The notes beneath the pieces are model-generated. The model worked only from the letters and a program-made list of their open reading frames with translations. It had not been told where the DNA came from and did no database searches. A stretch of 64,000 nt of DNA from Crocodylus rhombifer (lineage: Eukaryota > Chordata > Crocodylia > Crocodylidae), in contig JAVSML010001075.1 in NCBI GenBank assembly GCA_038503035.1, positions 392,101-456,100 on the forward strand, given 5' to 3'. Below are positions 38,833 to 53,300 of this stretch, in pieces (the first letter of the stretch is position 1; each line of letters begins with the position of its first letter). The position numbers and the translations under genes were made by a program.

Positions 38833-39251
38833 GATCCTGAGATAGGAACAGTAGGCCAACTATACGGGTCTCTGGTGCTCCTGGTGGGGACTCTCTTGAG
38901 CATGCTCTGCCCACTTGCTTCCAGCTGCACATGCAGAAGCTGGAAATGCAGCAGTGAAGCCACACCAGAGGCACATCCCTGGCTATTCTGAAGACCTGTC
39001 TCCAGTGTGCTTGAAAGCAACCATATTGATGACGACATTTCACGGCTTCATTCCAGATTTCCTTGTGGGAGTGGGTTGGCATGGCAGAGCATGCCTGAGA
39101 GAATCGCTCAAAGAGAGCATGCGGGGTGGAGTCAGTATGAGTCCCAAAAGTCCCAGCTTTGTACTCTGGAGGATACCCTCAAGTTCCTTAAAGCCAGTAT
39201 GTAAAGTAAGCCTAAGATTAGGAAGTCATAGTACACTATGCCTGCTACTTA

Positions 39252-39296
<45 letters not shown>

Positions 39297-42200
39297 ATTT
39301 GCCTGGCTTATTAGAGCTGGTTCACTTTTGTTGTGAGGGTTTTGAAGCTATGGAAGATCAGATTCATTAATGTAGATGTGCTTGCTTTTGATCCTGTCTG
39401 TCTTAGGGGTATTGAAAATCACACACTTTTTAATTGGAAAAAATACATACATGCACATGCACATGCCATCTTAAGAATCAGGCTGATACAACCCACTCTC
39501 TCTCTGATATACTTTCCCTAGCCCGAGGTATACCTATGCCTAAAACAGGTCTAATGAAAGTGGAAACTTGATTGGCTAGTAATGGTCCCTCTAATTCACC
39601 TACCCTCTACAACCACATGTGATGAGGACCCCTTTACAAAACATGACAAACATTTAAGACATACCAGAAAATACAATAACAGAATGATCATGTTAAAAGT
39701 ATGAAGGTTTCTGATATTGTTATATGCTTTTTCATTAATTTTCTGCACACCAGTTGGTGTAAACCTAAAATAACTCCATTAAAATCGGATCTGCCTGAGT
39801 GTAACACGTTGTAATCTGGCCTAGACTTCTTCTAACTACAAATAGCACATCCTTAATCCCTCATTAATTGAAGTACATTTATTAACTCTTTAATAGTGTG
39901 CAGGGATGATAGCATGCACTTACGATGCCAAAGATAATGCTTCATTTTTTATGGTGTTTACTCCTTAAGGGCCCTCACCTAAAACCTGTCTTTTGAGGTA
40001 CTTTACCTTGAAGGCAACACACTCTGGAAGGAATAGTTGGGATACACTGTGTAGTCCTCTACCTCTATTTATAGCCAGTGGTCAGCCCTGTCTATATTCT
40101 GAGCAGGTTCAATAATGCCAGAGCAAGTCCACTTTAGCCCTAGCCTCCGTTTGAACACGGTAGGAGCAAATCTAAATATCCTCAAGAACTACACCTACTG
40201 CATCAGCAAGGGTAAAACTTGGAAACTTGTGATCTGTAGAGTCAAACTAACATATATGACTTATTAAAACATACATGTAATTGTTCTGATTCACTACATC
40301 AGCTCCCAAGTCAGGATGTGAATCAGTAACTTGTGGGCCAAGTTTACCACTTTTGGTTTTACTTGTAGGGGAACCTGTGAGGAAAGAACTCTGCCCTGAT
40401 GGAGATGGTAACATATACCTCTCCTGGTAGTTTTACAAACATATGATAACTTGCTACAATATCGGGAATCATTCTCTACAATAGGGTGGAGGTGGACATA
40501 AATTATTTAGTTTTTCCACTTGTGAAGCAAAATTTATTTAACCCATTCAACTCTTCTTTCTGCCTCACAAAGCCCTGCATGGGTCAAACAAACAAACAAA
40601 AAATCCTCATTAATCATTAGCTGCAATGGTGCCAGATTATAGCACATGTGCAGTGTCTTGCATCCATGCTCAACAGTTGTTTTAGGCATAGTATGGTATT
40701 TGCAATGGTTCCTTGCAACATCTGGGAGCAATAATTCCTTTTTACAGGGCTGGCGGGATGAGTGTTGTCTACTGTAGTTGTTCCCAGTATAAGCAGGATA
40801 TTAGCAGCTGCCTCAGTTCACCCATTCCTGCTATCTACATTCCATTGTTCAGTGCTTTGTGTTTGGAAATTACCCCAAGTTCTCATTCTCTACAGCATTA
40901 CTGAGCACAACAGGCAGTGCTTTGGGGTCCCAGATCACACTGCAACAGTGGTTGTGAGACATTGTATGTGGATGTAATGGGACAATTCTACCAAAGTATG
41001 GACTTGCTAACACTATAAGGACAAGATGCTAAAAATTTAATGCAAAATAAAATTACTTTCCTGATTGTTCTGGACCCACCGTAGGTTGAGAACTTGCTTG
41101 ATAAAGGCAAGGTCTTTGCAATCACCACCATAGCTGGGCACAACAGTGAATAAAATGTGGGTGAAAAGGCAGGGATGTGACAGCAGCTCATAATACTCTG
41201 TGTGTGTAGGACAGGCCACCTGGCCAAAACTCTGTAACCTATTGCAATCAAGCTTTGCTCTGTTCCTCCTTGGAGAAGACTGTATGTTGCAGCTGATGCT
41301 TAACAGGTTGGGTGGTGCTAAGGACTTGGGATGGTTTCCTATCTCCTCCTGGGCTGATGAACACGTCAAATCATTCCTGTGCTGTAACCTTGTCCAGTGT
41401 TATAATGTATAAAGTTTTGTACATATGAGATTCAGAGCTTTTTAATTTTTAATATTTATTAATTTGTTGGGTTCTTCTTTTTTTGAACTCTAACAATGTA
41501 AAAAATCCACACAACCCCCCTCTTTTCTGTTGGTTTATTTTTGAGGGTGGGAGGGAAATATATCATGTAAGTACCAAGATCTGTGCGTGGTTATTGTATG
41601 CTGGGTGGAGAGGTTGCAGGGGCCCTGGACAGGACCCTTACATAATTATCTTCTTGTATATTATCCAGTGGAGGATAAATGTGCAGGAAGTGGCTTTCAC
41701 TCTGAGCTCCAAAAGAATGATAAGGAAAAGAGTGGGGAGGGGAGGGAAGGAATAAAGGGAGAAGTCATATTGTTAGAAGAAATAAAAGTCCAGCTATAAA
41801 GATGCATTGCATCTCTTTCTAGCATATAAGACCCTTGCATGGAAGATGCTCTGATCCTGATTCTCCACTGCCTTGTGTCTGTGTAAAGTGCATCTGATGA
41901 GTATTCTGATAGTGGTTCCTCTGCCTGCATAACATACACGTGCTATACAGGCATCTGGGACTAAAGGCCCAGGCCTTGGGGGTGAGAAGCAGCATGATTA
42001 GTACCTTTTTTCTTGTCAAAGGTTGGTTTCTACCTACATTTTTGAGATCAGTGCTTCAAAGCATGTGGAGATGTCACGGCTGCAGGGTTTCAGTGAGACA
42101 TCAAACTGAGAACCAAGCCTCTGAATAAATTTGAAAACTGCAGTATAACAAGAAACAGAGCTACCAAAAAGCTGGAGCAACAGAGGGACTTAGGGTTCAG

Positions 42201-44287
42201 TGGAATGTATCATCTAAAGATTAAGCCTTTGTCCGTATTGGGGATTATGTTCACCAAACCTTCCTGCTCTCCCACCCCCCAAACTGGGGTATAAATGAGA
42301 GGCACATTCCATTAGTCCTGGGCATAGGGAGACCACACATTGTTTCTTTATTTTACTTCAACTAGTAATGTTTGTATGCAGCTGGCAGATTCTTACCAAG
42401 ACTTATAGCCATTGTGATGGTATTCCTGCTCAAAAATAAGACATGCAAAAAAACATGCAAACTGATAAATTAGCAGTCACGCTGAAATGGCTATAATAGT
42501 GCCATTTCCCATAGCCTAGAAGGATTCAGATTTACTATTGCAATGTTTGTTTTTAACTATGCTTTGCTGTTTTGTGCAGATTCATCCTGTTAAGCAAAAT
42601 ATTAATTTAACTAAGCAACACTATTTCTAAAACAGGCACCCTGGTGAGAAAGCCAAGGCAATTGTTCACATTGCTTTTTAGCTACTATTTTGAAGTAGCT
42701 AGTAGGGTTTATTCTACTTGTAAAGATGTGGTCAGATAATTACCAGGAAATCCCACTACATAGGTACCTGGTGACCTGAACTCCACTCTTACACAAATTA
42801 GGTAGTCAGTGGAACACCTTGATGGAATTGAAGCATCTCTAGATTTGCGTGCACCATCCCCCCCTTTTCTCTCTGCACTGTAATTCCCTGAACTCTGCTG
42901 TGGTAGACAGAAAGGGTTGTTTTTCAGCCATTCAATTGACCTAACTTCAAGAATTTAAAAGCTCTCAAAAGGGAGGATAATCCTTTTGAATAATTGTTAC
43001 TTGATCATGTTTCAACTAAGGTTTGCCAACACTGAGACACTCAGGATACTTGATCTGAATGTACTAAAAATGTGGTTCTAAGGGGATTAGCCGCTCCATG
43101 GACACTTACTTGAAATGAGGAGGCCTTGCTAAGACATCATTTACTTTTAAAGAAAATGTAATGAAGTTGAATTAAGAATACTTTCAATTTGAATAAGTAT
43201 GTCCACAAAGAGGTTTAATGCAGTTTAATCTATTTGAAAAGTTAATTTGGATAATTTTTCTTAAGTTCTTAAGTTTCTTACGCAAGCCACTGGACTTCAT
43301 CTTGGCCAACCAACAGATTGCTAAAGTGGCTTTAGATATGTTATTCTACATCCTCCTGTGGGCTTTCCAATTGTATTAAGCCAAACTGAGAGCCAGCATA
43401 AAATGAAAATACCCCTTTCTGCCCATCAAAACAGGGCCTCAGACTGGTGAGGTAAGTGTCCTTAACTATCTGTGATTCTGTCAAAATACAGAAAAATAAA
43501 ACAGTTTAGTCTTTTTAAAGAAACTGTGACTGACAAATAAATCCAGAAACAAAACCAGAGTCTGTGTTTACAAATGATGACAGTGTAAATAATGAGAACA
43601 ATAACTGGAAACATTGAAACAGAGGGAAAGTATGGAATGGAAGCTTATATGAAAAAGTATTAAATGTGTTTGACGTGCTGTCCCTTCTACAATGGGTCAG
43701 TACAGCAAGAGATGATGTTTCACAAGAGGGGGCCAGACACCATCATTAATATCAGCAGTGGTGAGCTGACAGGCAGGGATATCAGTTAGGGTTCCTGAAC
43801 ACATCCTCTACAATTTGATTAGAACATGCCACTTCAGTACTTTAACAGCAGAAACTGCTTTGATAGCATTTCCCCGCTTCCAATCAGGACAGACCACGCT
43901 GGTAATTGAGCTCCCTTTTGCTTTCCAAATTGCCCATGTTCACTGCAGAGGCTGGGGGACTACAGAAGTTTGTTGCTGGCAGAATGGCCCGGCCAAATTC
44001 TTGCAAGAAAAGTAGTGGAGGAGACTGTTATAAGTAGAGAGGCACAAAGTAAACTGTTGGATATGAGCTGTGCTATCAGCTGAAAGCCAAACCCCAGAGA
44101 TGAGTCCTTTCCAAACACTGGGATGTTCGTCACCGGGTTCAGAGTTCTGCACCTCAGCTGTCATGCCTGCATGACTGTAGCAGCAAGAGAACACCATGGA
44201 TACCCTTCTCTTTCACCATGCTTTCTGATAGTTCCTTCTCCTCTTACAGCACCATAGTACCATGGTGGAGTCCATCCTCCTGGAAGC
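38833..44287. other. Intergenic DNA between the two genes
   Basis: No exon or RNA gene was recognised. AATAAA occurs several times (for example near 41751 and 42125) but cannot be tied to a transcript. Part of 43900-44287 is probably 3' UTR of the StAR-like gene on the minus strand. Confidence 0.5.
39251..39293. repeat. (AAT)n microsatellite
   Basis: About 14 uninterrupted AAT units. A long pure run like this is likely to vary in length between individuals. Confidence 0.9.
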
Positions 44288-44389
44288 TCAGGGCCATGCT
44301 GAGATGGAGAGATGCTGGCGGAGGTGTTTGATAAAATCTGCTTGTGACTGTGGCAGGACATAATTGATAACAGACTTGGGGATCCATCC
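44288..44389 (-). CDS. STAR2: STAR2-like exon 7 (coding part)
   Basis: The acceptor is TTTCTCAAAG. It encodes [20 protein letters not shown] and KHLRQHL, the C-terminal helix that gates the START cavity (human [27 protein letters not shown]). Stop is TGA at 44288-44290. The last six residues differ from StAR. Confidence 0.92.
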   Translation of the reverse strand, partial: GWIPKSVINYVLPQSQADFIKHLRQHLSISAWP

Positions 44390-47300
44390 CTTTGAGAAAA
44401 AAACAAAACAATGTCATCTTTAAATAAGCAAGGCTGAAAATTTCAGTGGCAAGGGGTTGAGCCTCGCTTCATTTCAGGAATGGCTGTAGTGAATCAATTG
44501 CTATGGAAAGCGGGTGCTGGATTTTACAGCCTGATGCCCTCTTTGGACAATACACCTGGTGTAGAAGGACCCTTTTCCTAGATGCTGAACCAGCTTGGTC
44601 CCACCTTTGCAGCAGCACCCAGGGCAACCATACAAACATGGACCAGAGGAGGGAGGGAAAGGGAGCTGGGATCAGACCTCTTCTCCAAGAGCAAATCTGC
44701 AAAACAGCAAATCTGAAGAACAAAGCTGCAATCTCTTCCCTCATCTCCTTCTCCTGTGTCAGTCCAGAGTTGGACCTTCCACAAAGGGCAAACCTCTGGG
44801 CCAGATTATATCGGAGAAAAGTGTGCTATGCTCCTTCCTAGGCCTCCTGAGGGCATAACCAGCCTTGCTATCTACTGTTGTTAGTGGGATGCCTCACTGA
44901 GACATCTGACACCTGAGGTAACTAACTGCCTGGGCATTAGTCATGACAATCCATTCTCCAGTTCCCAGAAATCATTGCTTCAATGTCTTCCTCATCTTGC
45001 ACTTCTCTCTCCCGATAAGTACCATGTAGTACCTTATATCTTATAAGCTTCATCAATCTTAGGTAAGAGACTTGAACTTACCTTAAGGTCCATGCTCAAG
45101 AGCCAGGTGAAGCGGGTCTGCATTGGGTTCTCTTCCAGTGGTTGCAGAACGATGCAGCTGAGCGTGGCCTCAGCCCTGGTGGTTGGAGGGAGACAATGGA
45201 ATTTAGATAATTTCCTGTGAGAGTCTGGACCTTCTGATGGCTACAGTGAAGCACCTCTAACCAACTCCAGAGTGGCACTAGTTAAGCTGGTCACTCTGTA
45301 TTACTCCCTTCCAGCCCCTATGAAACTATGAAATGACCTATGTTCTTCATGACACTCCATCTCAATCTAGTAAGATACTTTGGGATTAATTAAGTAAAAA
45401 TTGATTAAAATACATTTCTGGAAATCTAAAAACAGTTTGGCTGGCCATTGAATTGAACATGTACCTGTTCTCAACCTTAGCAAGCTTTTCATCTCACTAG
45501 TCACATTACCCTAATCTGCCACTGATGTCTGTGTGGACAGAACTCTGCATCTTTGCTACAAATGGGACCCTGCATGGGTTCAGGAGGATGCTTGTACAGC
45601 TATCATAATAACTTCAGGCCCCTACTTTTATGTGAATTTCATGTTCATGACAAATGAGAGGCTGGATCAATTGTACAGGTTAGAAAACAGACTCAGCAGG
45701 ATACATCTGTCCCAATCTGCACCAAATTTCTCTTCCTGTCCTGTCCTTGCCACCAAAATGCTGAATTCCTGAACTCAGTATCTTCAGGCCTATCTCAAAT
45801 TTAGGCTGCTTTTGTCTTGAGGCCTGGGTCTGTTATGGGCACACATGAGAACTGGGCTTCTGATTGCCTTGGCAAAATAAGAGGAAAGGTCTGTTTTTTA
45901 ACACTGAAACTACCTTGCAATGGTTGGATTTAAACTTTTTAGAAAAGTCTTTTGTCTGTGACCTTAAATGTATGTCGCATGTGCTTGCATTTTACTGACA
46001 TTTCATGCCCAAAGCTCTGTAGGGAAGATGCATCTCTTGCATGCTCAGTGTTTTTACTGAATAGTGGAGGCACACATCCCTATTACCATTCATTCAGTCT
46101 TTACCTGACTCGCTCCTCTTGCAATGGGATAAGCTCCGAGTAGGCCGCAGTGCCAACCAAATACACTGCTGTCTCTTGCTTCCAGCAGCGCCGTATGTTG
46201 ACAAAGTCCCTTTGGCCAACAAGGTTCCCGGGGCTCTGACTTGCAATTTCATGAGTCAACAGGGTGTCCTTCCCAATTCTTTGTAGAATCTGGAGCCAGA
46301 ACAAAATACAAAGAGCTGGAGGGAAACTTGTAAATCAAAAAATGCAAACACCATGCAATCTAGGAGAAAATGGTACCCCATGAACAACAGCCCAGGAACC
46401 CATTAGTTATTTTGTTCTCTTAATGTCACTTCCTGTAGCACATTTCCTAACAGCCACCCATGTATCAGAAACAAATGCTCATTCTCTTTGACTACACCTT
46501 TCCACAGCTGCGTGATGTCACTCTTACCTCTCTGTGATGCAGATGTGGAATGTTTTAATCTTTCCTCCTATTCTTTTCTAAAGTTGCAGAAATCCAAGGC
46601 TATATATAAAATGGTGAAGGCTGGACTTTATTTCCTATTTTTTCCTTCCTTGTCTACACCAAAGTGACTGTGTAACTGGGATAGTATTACCCAGTCTCAA
46701 ACAAGGCAGTGTAGGGGTTAATACCATCTTCCTCAGTAAAGGAAAAAGGGCAGCTGCAAACTCCAAATGCAGGCCTGACAGGGTACTTGATTATCCAGCT
46801 GTGAATAATTAAATAATCTTCCCAGCACACTATAAAGAAGGAGGTGCTCCCAAGCATCTGGGTTTGGTGGTATTAGAGGAGTTATGTGCTCTAGAGGCTC
46901 TGAGAAGTGTTTGGTACCTCATTGATCAAGGAAGAAATGTGATTAGCTAGCACAATGTTAGGGCTTGGGCAGCCAGTTTAGATACATCTATCATGATATC
47001 ATTTCATTTAAAGGAAGCAAAGGAATGTTTTTAATATCAAATAGCAGTAGATGAGTGGAAACAAGCTGAAGTGGATAGAGTGTACTGTGCAACTGCAGTG
47101 ACCTGCTTGGAAGATAGCTAGGAATATGACGTGCGCTGTAAGGGGAAAGCTGTTTATAAGGATTCCTGATTAGTAACCTGATAAGCTCAGGAGATGACAA
47201 ATTAGAGGGCAAATCAAAAAAATCCCAAAGGGTTCATTCTAGACTAAAATGCACTCAAACCCTAGCCCTAGTGCATGGACTTCTGTGCCTTCCACAAAAT

Positions 47301-50300
47301 CCATTCTCAGTGCTTTGCCTCTCTCACACATTATGGCATTGCTAGTACTGTGCTCTCAAGATAACTGAACATTCATAGAAAATGTCCCAGGGTATGAATG
47401 GTAGTGCTGTGGTCTCTATTAGCCAGCTGGGACATACTGCAGCAGGTTTGACTATTCATCCTCTCTAAATGGAGATTGACCTCCCTGGTCTTTGAGGTTC
47501 ATCTCAGAAGACTATTACATTTGAGGCTGCTGGAGAAAAGTGGCCAGGTTGTCTGTATTGCAAGCTGAAGACAACTTTAAAAGTCTTGGTTGTATAGTCA
47601 GAGTCATCCTCCAAGGGACTGTCAGTACTTTAAAAGTGCTTTCCCAGTATGACTGTGAACTTTGGGATTTACACAGCAGAGTCTTTGTGATGCACCTCCT
47701 TGCATACATTGGTTCCCTTAGTTAATTAGCATCCAAATTAGTTGATGGTTGGGCTACTTGATGACCATAAATAAATATTGCCATTATGCTGTCTATGTAG
47801 GCAACTGACAAGTTGCAGATCATGACAGCATCTTCCTTCCATATACAAATAATCCTGTTTTCCTTGACAGGATACAAATAAACTAACTGTTTATCACATG
47901 CAGCAGGGGGATGACCCCCCTCATTCTCTATGAAAGCCATTATTGTTCTCACAAACCCTTCATTAATTTACTTGACCATGATGAATATAGCAATATTAGT
48001 TTCCTACAGTGAGGAATTATTTAGTTATTCCAGTATCCAATATAAAAGAAGTTTTCTTAAGCTTATTCTCATGCAAACTTTCCTCTCTATCAAAATTCTA
48101 TGCCTGGGTAATAGTTCAATGCCTTTTCTGAATTTATTTTCCCATCAGGGCTCTCTCAAAGGTACAGTAGGTGTATGCATCAAGCTTCACTTCACTTCAG
48201 TTTCTAAGTGGCTTGACTCCACCTTCAGAATTTCTTTAATGGCTTTTCTATCCCTGTGACATCGTCATTCTGCAGCACAGAAAAATCTTAGAAACCAAGC
48301 ACCACTGAAAAAAGAACTACAGACAAGCCATATGACTGTTTAAGGAGGTGTGGTAAAATGCATCTTCTTTCTGTGAGATTATATCCTGACCAGCTGGGGG
48401 AATGATGCCTATTGTTAATACACCTGTTTTTAAATTTGTCTGCAGGAGAATTGGATCCTATCTAGTTTCATATTATCCTTGGTGTGTGGTGTATTTAACC
48501 AAAGGCAAATTCTCTTAGTACTCAACAGTCAGCATTGCCTGCCTGTGGATTGCTGAGTGAAGCTTTCAGTGGTCCTTTTGTGTCACAAGGCTCTCAGTGG
48601 CTCAGAAATGACCTACCTGAGAGACAGCTGCTTCCCTCATGACATACTGCACAGCTGAGCTGAAGCCCTGCTGACTTCTACCTCAAGGTGCTGGAGCCCA
48701 CATGGTTTTAGAATACGCTGCCCAGTGCCTGGAAATAGTCCAGCCTGATGAGCTTTAGGATGTACTGCAAAGCTTATCTTTTTAATCCGGCACTGAAAGT
48801 GGATTGGAGGGGTTGGGGAGGAGGCTGCAAGGAATGGCGGAGAAGAGGAGATCTGAGCTGGTGGATGTACCTGGTTTACTGGTGGAAAGTTTTCACTTCA
48901 GTTATATTCAAGTACCAGTTTGGTTGACTTCAAATTGTAGCAAGGACTGCAAGAACATTATTATAAATATGAGTAAATACACACAGATAGAAGGTTTGGG
49001 GTTGGCTTTTTGAACCGGTGAATGAGAAGAACGAAGACTGTACAAAAGATGGATCCATCTCTCCATTTACCTTGACTTGACTGAGAGTAGGGTTCCACTC
49101 AGGCATTCGCTCCAGGCTCTCAAACAGCTCATGGTACAATTGGTCCATTGGAACAGCCAACACCCCGTCCATTCGGAAGACTTTGCCAAGCTGTGGGATG
49201 ACTGTACTCAGCACTGCATCTCCATTTCCCTGGCAAGAAAGACAGCATAATGCTGTGATCCTAATAAAAAGAATGTAGGTAGAGACACTACAAGAAAATA
49301 AGAGATCTCAGGACTCAAGTATGATGTTTAACATGCTCCCCATCAGATCATTCACAGAAGAGCACCAAATTACTCACTGAGAAGCCTTTTAAATAAATGA
49401 TGTGGGTCCTTTCTTTAATCACTCTTTGCTTTATAGCTGCAGATCATTACGCTTAAATCATGTCATTGGTATTTTTTTTTAATATTCACCACTAGGGATT
49501 CATTCAGTCCAGCTACCTTAAACTGTTCTATCAAAGATTTTAATAAACACACACACAAATAACAAAATCAAAACACATCAGTGCTTTAGTGTCTGTTAAT
49601 TTAGTACCATCAACATTAACTTTCCTTGTACATGATTGCCTGGCCTTTCCCTTCAGAGCCTTTTCATCTTGTCTCTTTATTTAATGAATTTGTGGGCATG
49701 TGCTTAACACTGTTTCTTGGAAGATGCATCTGTTTCCTTATGTGTTCAGTGTAACATAGAACAATTTTTTTAAACACTCATTATTTACCCACACTTGAGA
49801 TCCTTCACACACATCATCTACCCTGACAATTACACCCTCACTTAAGCACAGCTTTTGCCCTATCAAATTTAGATGTGATCTTTTCCATGAACATACACAT
49901 GGAAATGCCACAGACATTTTGATCTCTCTTTCCAGTTGCTCTTTCAGTACTGGACCTGTGGTCTTGAAGGGCTTCTGCGGTGGAAGCATTGCTGAAGATG
50001 ATCTTAAAAATAGTAATGGGAAGTGACTGAAGCTGATTCCATCTAGCCTGCCCCCTCACTCAAGGTTTTCTTAATCAGAAAAGTGTTTTGGACTACAGTA
50101 GCAAAGGTAACAAATGCTAGGACTTTACCTGCTTTGTTTCCATCTGCCAACCATTTTGCTGCTGCAATATCTCCATTGCCCTGTGCAGGGTAACTTCTCC
50201 TTGATTCACATAAGACAGTTCTGTGCTTGAAAACCAGTCAGAGCTGATGCCAGTGCCAAGTTCCTGAGTCCCAGCTGCAGGATTAACAACAAAGAAATTA

Positions 50301-53300
50301 TTCATGAATGCTGAAAATCATCCTTATTTTTGTCTATATGCCATTAGATAGTAGTTATCTGTGGTCTTCATTTGCTTACATATAGGATTACATCATGCCC
50401 TAAAGATAGAAAGGGATCAAAACTGGAATTGCTCAGCTCTAGTTCAGCTTGATAAAGTAGATCAGAATCAGATACTGTATGTGACATTTTTCACACATTG
50501 AGGAAATCTGTATCTTTGGTTGCAGCCATCTGCAGTTTAACATACTGATAATCATCCTGTTGCTAGCTTAGGTTTTTAGGTCTGTTTTGATATTATTAGA
50601 AGGCTGTAAGTCATGGTCATGACACCACAGCTGTAGAATAAGACATTTTTAAAGACTGTGAAAAAAAGATTTTGTCACTTTTTTAGCAATAGCATTGACA
50701 ATATCCAAATAAATGGACATCAACAATATACTGAATGACTTAGTCACCTCAGCATCATCCCATCATTCCACGACGAAATTGAACTTTGTGGACATAAAAT
50801 TGCTCGGTACAAAAAACAAAACAAAAACACCTTAAGTCAAAGCAAATGCTCCTTTTACAGCAGCTTTGATTGGACAAAATGTCTCAAAAGGATGTTGCAT
50901 CTACATCTGTTTCCACCATGTTGAAAAATGCTTCTAAGTATGATATATAAACACAGTTTCAGGCGATACAGCTGTGTTAGGCAGTGTGGATGAGGTTACA
51001 TTTGGTAAAAGTAGCTAAAAACCACCCCCAATGCTTAGTTAGTTGTGTGAAATAACTGAAAAGTATTCTTGAAAGCAATGTTTTTAATATGGCCTCCCAA
51101 CAACAATAAGGTAGAAATGTAATGTAGTTATATAGGTGCTTTTTATCAGCTTTACATATATACACCATATTTCACATCAAGCAAGGGCTCTAAAGAACGA
51201 GGAAAACAGAGTCCTTCTTTAAATCACTTGGTAATTTATTTATGCCAAAAGACACCATATACATAACAAAGCACTGTAAAATGGACTTTATTTAAAGGCT
51301 TTGGACTTCATTTCTGATAGGTTCGTTTGGTCTGCCCTACGAAAATCTCAGGATCACGGTTACTACAAAAATTTGTGACTGATGGCCAATATTGAGACTG
51401 CTATAAATTATCAAGACTTGCAATATGGAGCAACCCCTGGGAATAGGAATGATCCCATAGAAGTGATAAACAGAACCCTTACCAGTATCTTTCCACATTA
51501 ACCTCTGAACATAGCCAGGAAGTTTAGAAGGAAGACAATGAGATCCTTTTAACATAATTCCTTGCAGGTCATGCCCAATAGCTGCCATAGCTGTTTTTTT
51601 CAGGCCTACAAGAGACAAACGGCAACACACTCTGAAAGCTGTTAAATGCACCACATTCAGCAGGAAGGCACATTGGCTTGGTGACTGATGTGGAGTTCTG
51701 CAAGTGAAAACAATACTGATCAACGGCATTCGCTAACTGACTGATGGACTGATCTTGGGCAAGTCATTTGTTTGCCTTAGGCCTTAGTGCTTTGACAAAA
51801 ATGAATATTGATTCATGCATGAGAAACACCATGGGTGTGATTTGTTATTTTGTTCTGGCCATGGGAGAGTAGCAGGTACTATTTTGAAAGGGGGAGAAGT
51901 TGATGAATTCCAGTTACCAAGGTGGTTGAAATGGTGTCAACGTTTCTCAGTGAAGAGAGATGTAAATCTTTGACCAAAAAATAATTTAAAAAAAAATCTG
52001 TTTTGTGACCAGCTTTATCTATTTCTTTTGGGAAAATACTGAGTATCAGATGTTGCGACATTTTAAAATGAAAATGTCCCCACATTTGCAGTTGGCCCAT
52101 GTGGTACTTCTCTGAGTAATGTGCAGTCAAATATGGGACAAAGGCTCAAAGACTACAAAACAATTATTTAGCATCTTAATACAATACTGTGGGATTTCTT
52201 CTTTGGGGTAAAAGGTTATTTCTATAATCTCAACTCTTCAGGCTACTTTATCTATGTTTACAAATAACTTTCAACAGTAAAAGTGAGGAGAACATGCAGG
52301 AATTTGAGAAGTGTCATCCTACAAAGTACGGGAATTGCTCTGACAATATTTTTAATGACAAGAAACTGCCAGTAACTTGCACATGTAGATCAGATTGATA
52401 GATTCATATGATTTAAGGCTAGAAGAGACTATTATAATGATCTACTCTGACCTCTGACATAGCAGAGAACCTCTTCTAATAATTTTTGCATCAAGCCCAT
52501 AATTTCTATTTGAACTTAACACATCTTTCAGAAAGACATCCAGTCATGATTCAAAGTGATAGAGAATCCACCATAGTTTTTATCATTCCAGGTTATCTAC
52601 TGATACACAGACACAGGCTTTCAGCTCTCCTCCTGATAATTGACTGGAAAGGCAATGTCTTTCTCTACATCTGAATTAAGTGCAGATGGATTCCCTAGGA
52701 CTATTGCAGGCAAGTCCTAAACTGGTCTTCCTTGTCCACTGAAATCCCTTTCCACTGACCAAAAAAAAAAATCATTACATTTTTCTAAAAAAAATGCATT
52801 ATTCCATAGGTGTCAAGAATATACAGAAATATATTCAGTGGGCAATGGAAAGGAGTGTGACTTTTTCAGTATATCTGAAGTTTACTTCTCTTTAATATAA
52901 AGTAATGAAAGCTGCAGTATATAATATTTATCACATTAAATAGTATCTATCTTCAGTTATTGCATCATATTTCACTGAGTTTCCTCACTTCACTACAGTA
53001 CTGCCTTGCTGCCTTGTTCTTCACCTAACCTATTAATCACTGTCTATTAACCTAGTAACTTTTCCCTCAAAATACATCCTCTTCTGGTATGCTGCTATAA
53101 CATGCTGCACTTACTTCAAAGTGGAGCAGTAGCTCTGCAGAACAGTGCAACATGTTACCTTGCACTAAGGAAAATCAAAATCCTGGGCATCTTGGTGTAC
53201 TGTCCCTTGCAACAATTGTTAGACTTGAAAGGATTTGTTTTCTGTTGATGAATTTCAGCAGATGCTGATATTTATTTTCCAACATTTTTAAGTTAATTTT

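Noticed and set aside
44469..44858. Overlapping frames in STAR2-like intron 6 as an extra exon
   Set aside because: Exon 6 joins exon 7 in phase without them, and they show no StAR similarity.
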